Source of the DNA: Bacteroidales bacterium
GTDB taxonomy: Bacteria; Bacteroidota; Bacteroidia; Bacteroidales; UBA3824
Reading direction: 5' to 3'
Length of the DNA: 7,047 bases
Assembly (NCBI GenBank): GCA_017530465.1
Contig: JAFXMJ010000282.1
Location: 1-7,047, forward strand
Both the position numbers and the translations under genes were made by a program. The notes below the pieces were generated by a model. It made no database searches, was not told where the DNA came from, and saw only the letters and a list, made by a program, of their open reading frames with translations. Below, in pieces: positions 6,568-7,047 of the stretch (position 1 is the first letter of the stretch; the number at the start of each line of letters is the position of its first letter).

Positions 6568-7047
6568 ATGGAAAACACTAAATCTTCTTACCCGTGGCGT
6601 TACACCAAGATAGGCGGTGTGACCCGTGTGAGCATCGAGACCGGCGACGACATAGCGCATCTGCCGGAGCTCGACCAAAAGCAATGGACTGTGCTCAGCT
6701 GCCCTACAACAGGGCTTGAAATCGATTCCGAGACGCTCAAGATGCTTGATACCGATGGCGATGGAGTGCCAGATTATATGGATAATTGTAGTGAAACACC
6801 TAAGAATGTGGCGGTTGATTCATTGGGATGTCCTAAGGATTCTGATGGTGATGGTGTGGCTGATTACATGGATAAGTGTCCTCAATTAGCAGGTGATTCA
6901 ACAGGCAATGGTTGCCCAGAGATAAAGGAAAAAGACAAACAGGTACTCAAGAAGTCGTTTACAGGCATTGTGTTCCAGGTATCTAAGTCAGTGATTAAGC
7001 CTTCTTCATATCCAACATTGAATGAGATCGCAAAAGTCATGAAGGAG
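6568..7047 (+). CDS. Chimeric gene: N-terminus of an EF-hand-type conserved protein joined to TSP3 repeats and OmpA-like domain (3' part outside window)
   Basis: An open frame of 160 codons from the ATG at 6568 to the right edge. Residues 1-60, with YPWRYTKIGG, DIAHLPELDQKQWTVLSCP and GLEID, resemble the start of a large Bacteroidota EF-hand-containing protein and lack any signal peptide. From residue 61 the sequence changes character. DTDGDGVPDYMDNC and DSDGDGVADYMDKCP are thrombospondin type-3 calcium-binding repeats (61-117). FTGIVFQVSKSVIKPSSYP (131-149) is the beginning of an OmpA C-terminal peptidoglycan-binding domain. Such OmpA proteins normally have a signal peptide and a beta-barrel ahead of the repeats; both are missing, so the product as written could not reach the outer membrane. 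Codon use also changes: Asp is GAC in 3 of 4 codons before the join and GAT in 12 of 13 after. The frame is intact. A recombinant or misassembled gene is the likeliest reading; a true fusion cannot be excluded. Confidence 0.75.
   Translation, partial: MENTKSSYPWRYTKIGGVTRVSIETGDDIAHLPELDQKQWTVLSCPTTGLEIDSETLKMLDTDGDGVPDYMDNCSETPKNVAVDSLGCPKDSDGDGVADYMDKCPQLAGDSTGNGCPEIKEKDKQVLKKSFTGIVFQVSKSVIKPSSYPTLNEIAKVMKE

Noticed and set aside
6460..6684. 74-codon minus-strand frame covering the divergent spacer
   Set aside because: It runs antisense through the start of the plus-strand gene and through the AT-rich promoter spacer, and its lysine/phenylalanine-rich end reflects base composition.

Overview
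The window looks like chromosomal DNA from a Bacteroidota member, most likely a gut-type Bacteroidales. Supporting signs are -7 promoter elements of the form TAnnTTTG, A-rich leaders without strong Shine-Dalgarno sites, a lipoprotein signal, paired TlpA-like lipid/periplasmic thioredoxin proteins with a DUF4369-like N-terminal part, and a periplasmic-TPR / SpoIIE-type phosphatase of a kind common in that phylum. No rRNA, tRNA, CRISPR array or insertion sequence is visible.

Layout from right to left, since five of the six genes are on the minus strand. At 4157-6445 is a membrane-anchored TPR sensor joined through a coiled coil to a SpoIIE/PP2C-type serine/threonine phosphatase. A 129-base spacer carries a 21-base tandem repeat and a good candidate promoter. 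It leads into two tandem paralogous thioredoxin-fold proteins (2441-4027 and 1079-2437) that are only 3 bases apart and surely co-transcribed. After a spacer built of short direct repeats come a DJ-1/PfpI-family protein (437-994) and, 16 bases later, the start of a di-haem cytochrome c peroxidase lipoprotein (1-420, running off the left edge). The minus-strand genes downstream of 4030 therefore share an envelope redox / oxidative stress flavour: CXXC thioredoxin folds, a reactive-cysteine DJ-1 protein and a peroxide-reducing haem protein.

On the plus strand, diverging from the phosphatase, a gene starts at 6568 and runs off the right edge. Its first 60 residues look like the cytoplasmic N-terminus of a Bacteroidota EF-hand-containing conserved protein. 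From the shared Asp-rich calcium-binding motif at residues 61-66 onward it is instead the thrombospondin type-3 repeat region and OmpA-like domain of an outer-membrane protein, with a sharp change in codon use at that point. This is the most striking signal in the window. It is either a true fusion or, more likely, a recombination or assembly chimera made at a repeated DxDxDG-coding sequence.

The remaining non-coding stretches are all shorter than 150 bases and are described as repeats or promoters where something can be seen.
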